Shown piece after piece: positions 62,075-64,000 of a DNA stretch of 64,000 bases. How positions within the stretch are numbered: position 1 is the first letter of the stretch; each line of letters starts with the position of its first letter. The stretch comes from Acidimangrovimonas sediminis (GTDB lineage: Bacteria; Pseudomonadota; Alphaproteobacteria; Rhodobacterales; Rhodobacteraceae), in the NCBI RefSeq assembly GCF_002871005.1, contig NZ_PHSN01000004.1, positions 1 through 64,000 on the forward strand, read 5' to 3'. Under the pieces are notes generated by a model. The model had not been told where the DNA came from and ran no database searches. It was given only the letters and a program-made list of their open reading frames with translations. The translations under genes and the position numbers were made by a program.

Positions 62075-62419
62075 TCAGGCGCCGGGCGTCAGGTTCAGGT
62101 AGACGTCGCGCCCAGTCACCCGGACGGGAAAGGTTGCGGTGCGGCCCTCGTCGGCGCCCTGCGCCGTGCCTGAGGAGAGCGAGATCACCCAGTTGTGCAG
62201 GGGGCAGGTGACGCAGCCGTCGTGCACGATCCCCTGGCTGAGCGGCCCCTTCTTGTGGGGGCATCTGTCTTCGAGCGCGAAGATCTCGTCGGTGGCGGTG
62301 CGGAACACGGCGATCCTCGTGTCGCCGGCCTCGACGCAGCGGGCGCCCTGTATCGGGATGTCGTCGACGGTGCCGATGAGGCGCCAGTCGAACTTGGCGG
62401 GGGTGGGTACGGCGTTCAT
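62075..62419 (-). CDS. nirD: Nitrite reductase small subunit NirD (Rieske type)
   Basis: The 114-residue Rieske-like protein has both ligand pairs, RCPHKKGP (Cys, His) and TCPLHNWVI (Cys, His), so a [2Fe-2S] cluster can form. It partners NirB in NADH-dependent reduction of nitrite to ammonia. ATG 62419 overlaps the nirB stop. Confidence 0.93.
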   Translation of the reverse strand: MNAVPTPAKFDWRLIGTVDDIPIQGARCVEAGDTRIAVFRTATDEIFALEDRCPHKKGPLSQGIVHDGCVTCPLHNWVISLSSGTAQGADEGRTATFPVRVTGRDVYLNLTPGA

Positions 62420-64000
62420 TCGGCGGGCTCCATCTCTTGCCTGCCGAAGACGGCGAGGGGGTTGAACTCGTGCTTGTCGACGCCCGAGACGCGCTCCGAC
62501 CACGGGTCGGTCTGCGAGAACTTTTGCGAGAAGACGAAGCGGTCGTGATAGGCGCGGCGGCTGACGGCATCGTCGAGGATCGCGGCGCGGATGGTGTCGT
62601 GGCCCACGCGTTCGGCCCATCTGTAGATCCGTTCCAGGTAATGACCCTGCTCGCGGTACATCTGGGTCAGGGCGGCCGCGATCTCGATCACCTCGTCCTC
62701 GGTCGCGACGGTGCCAAGTTCCGTCGTGCCCTGGATGTGCAGGCCCGCCGCGCCGCCGTAGACGATCTGGTAGCCGCTCTCGACGCAGATCACGCCGATG
62801 TCCTTGCAGGTCGCCTCGGCGCAGTTGCGCGGGCAGCCGGTGACTGCCAGCTTCACCTTCGCCGGTGTCCACGATCCCCAGAGAAACTTTTCCAGCCGAA
62901 TGCCGAGGCCGGTGGAATCCTGCGTGCCGAAGCGGCACCAGGTGGATCCCACGCAGGTTTTCACCGTGCGCAGCCCCTTGGCATAGGCATGCCCCGAGAC
63001 GAGGCCCGCATCGTTGAGGTCGGACCAGACCGCGGGCAGATCCTCCTTGCGCACGCCGAGAAGGTCGATGCGCTGGCCGCCGGTGACCTTGACGTCGGGG
63101 ATCTGGAACTTGTCCACTACGTCGGCGATCGCGCGCAGCTCGGCCGCCGAGGTCATCCCGCCCCACATCCGCGGCACCACAGAATAGGTGCCGTCCTTCT
63201 GGATGTTGGCGTGCACGCGTTCGTTGATGAAGCGGCTCTGCTGGTCGTCGACATAATCGCCGGGCCACTCGGCCAGCAGGTAATAGTTCAACGCGGGCCG
63301 GCACTTGGCGCAGCCGTTCGCGGTGGACCATTCCAGTTCCTGCATCACCGCGGGAATCGACTTCAGCCTGTTGGCGACGATCAGCCGGCGCACCTCTCCA
63401 TGGCCCAGGGGCGTACAGCCGCACATCCCCTCGGTGGTCTTGCGGAACCCGTCGCCGAGGGTCAGGGCGAGAAGCGATTCCACGGGGCCCGAGCAGGACC
63501 CGCAGGAGGCCGAGGCCTTGGTCCGGGCGCGGACCTCGCCGAGCGAAGTCAGCCCCTTGTCGCGGATGGCGTCGACGATGGCGCCCTTGCAGATGCCGTT
63601 GCAGCCGCAGATCTCGGCCGCATCGGGCAGGTTGGCGACGGCGGACAACGGGTCCGCCGCGCCTCCGCCCTGATGGGCCTGCCCGAAGATCAGCGTGTCG
63701 CGCATCGCCGACACGTCCTCACCCGATGTCAGCAATTCGCTGTACCAGGCGCCGTCAGCCACCTCGCCGTAGAGCACGGCGCCGATCACCCGGTTGTCGC
63801 GCAGGATCACCCGGCGGTAGCTGCCTCGCGCGGCGTCGCGCAGCACGACATCCTCGCGCCCCGGGCCGTCGCCGAAATCGCCCACGGAATAAAGGTTGAT
63901 CCCCGTGACCTTGAGCTTGGTTGGCGTCTCGGCATGGCAAAAGGCGGCCTCGGCCCCCGTCAGCGTTGCCGCCGCCACCCGCGCCATCTGGTAGAGCGGG
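62416..64000 (-). CDS. nirB: Nitrite reductase large subunit NirB (3' part; 5' end beyond the window)
   Basis: Only the C-terminal ~528 residues are in the window. Visible parts are the end of the FAD/NAD domain, a [2Fe-2S] BFD-like domain with CGCNGICKG and SCGSCSG (about 63490-63610), then the nitrite/sulfite reductase ferredoxin-like half-domains, and the 4Fe-4S/siroheme cysteine pattern C-x5-C (CVGSTWC) and C-x3-C (CPRNC). It reduces nitrite to ammonia with NADH in the cytoplasm. The operon runs nirB-nirD-FNT-kinase-cynS and probably on to the nitrile hydratase genes. Confidence 0.95.
   Translation of the reverse strand, partial: PLYQMARVAAATLTGAEAAFCHAETPTKLKVTGINLYSVGDFGDGPGREDVVLRDAARGSYRRVILRDNRVIGAVLYGEVADGAWYSELLTSGEDVSAMRDTLIFGQAHQGGGAADPLSAVANLPDAAEICGCNGICKGAIVDAIRDKGLTSLGEVRARTKASASCGSCSGPVESLLALTLGDGFRKTTEGMCGCTPLGHGEVRRLIVANRLKSIPAVMQELEWSTANGCAKCRPALNYYLLAEWPGDYVDDQQSRFINERVHANIQKDGTYSVVPRMWGGMTSAAELRAIADVVDKFQIPDVKVTGGQRIDLLGVRKEDLPAVWSDLNDAGLVSGHAYAKGLRTVKTCVGSTWCRFGTQDSTGLGIRLEKFLWGSWTPAKVKLAVTGCPRNCAEATCKDIGVICVESGYQIVYGGAAGLHIQGTTELGTVATEDEVIEIAAALTQMYREQGHYLERIYRWAERVGHDTIRAAILDDAVSRRAYHDRFVFSQKFSQTDPWSERVSGVDKHEFNPLAVFGRQEMEPAE

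Overview
The window is GC-rich (roughly two-thirds G+C), densely coded DNA. Its gene content fits an alphaproteobacterium of the Rhodobacterales (Paracoccaceae-like): BMP-type and MalFGK-type ABC transporters, tripartite tricarboxylate transport, an oxidative pentonate pathway and an Agrobacterium-style threonine-phosphorylation arm of a type VI secretion system (T6SS). That placement rests on protein character, not on a marker gene. No rRNA, tRNA, insertion sequence, phage gene or CRISPR array was seen.

Layout. (1) 1-3429: 3' part of an autotransporter-like outer-membrane protein. (2) 3574-15504: half of a T6SS locus, tssK-tssL(OmpA)-tssM-tagF-pppA-ppkA, joined by ATGA overlaps or short gaps, followed by two small secreted proteins of unknown function (15706-16599). 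(3) 16845-26262: a nitrogen-scavenging operon for the s-triazine ring. It has a BMP-family ABC importer (binding protein, two permeases, double ATPase), cyanuric acid amidohydrolase, biuret amidohydrolase, a second isochorismatase-like hydrolase, a cupin and allophanate hydrolase, with a LysR regulator after it. Together these would take cyanuric acid through biuret and allophanate to ammonia and CO2. (4) 27347-31628: an SDR dehydrogenase divergent from tctCBA. (5) 31791-50105: a sugar-acid catabolic island. It has a MalFGK-type importer, a XylD-like dehydratase, a XylX-like 2-keto-3-deoxypentonate dehydratase, several dehydrogenases, two GntR regulators, denD, and the ltnD-otnK-otnC-otnI operon for L-threonate/D-erythronate. 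(6) 50334-55794: lower homoprotocatechuate genes hpaF-hpaE-hpaD-hpaG-hpaH plus a flavin reductase. (7) 55802-64000, all on the minus strand: a TIM-barrel/methylglyoxal synthase fusion, Co-type nitrile hydratase (alpha, beta, accessory), cyanase, a PP2C-kinase fusion, a formate/nitrite transporter, nirD and the 3' part of nirB. This module would bring nitriles, cyanate and nitrite into nitrogen metabolism.

The strongest non-gene signal is a palindrome, TGGTATACCA. It occurs six times, all within the sugar-acid island and all in front of transcription units, including in front of a FadR-type GntR gene (38418-39161). It reads as the operator of one local regulon joining C4 and C5 sugar-acid catabolism to its importer. 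A second signal is in the T6SS: TssL carries two RTV[LI]xxMP sites in its N-terminal tail, and the same type of site recurs in the PpkA linker, which suggests a phosphothreonine switch.
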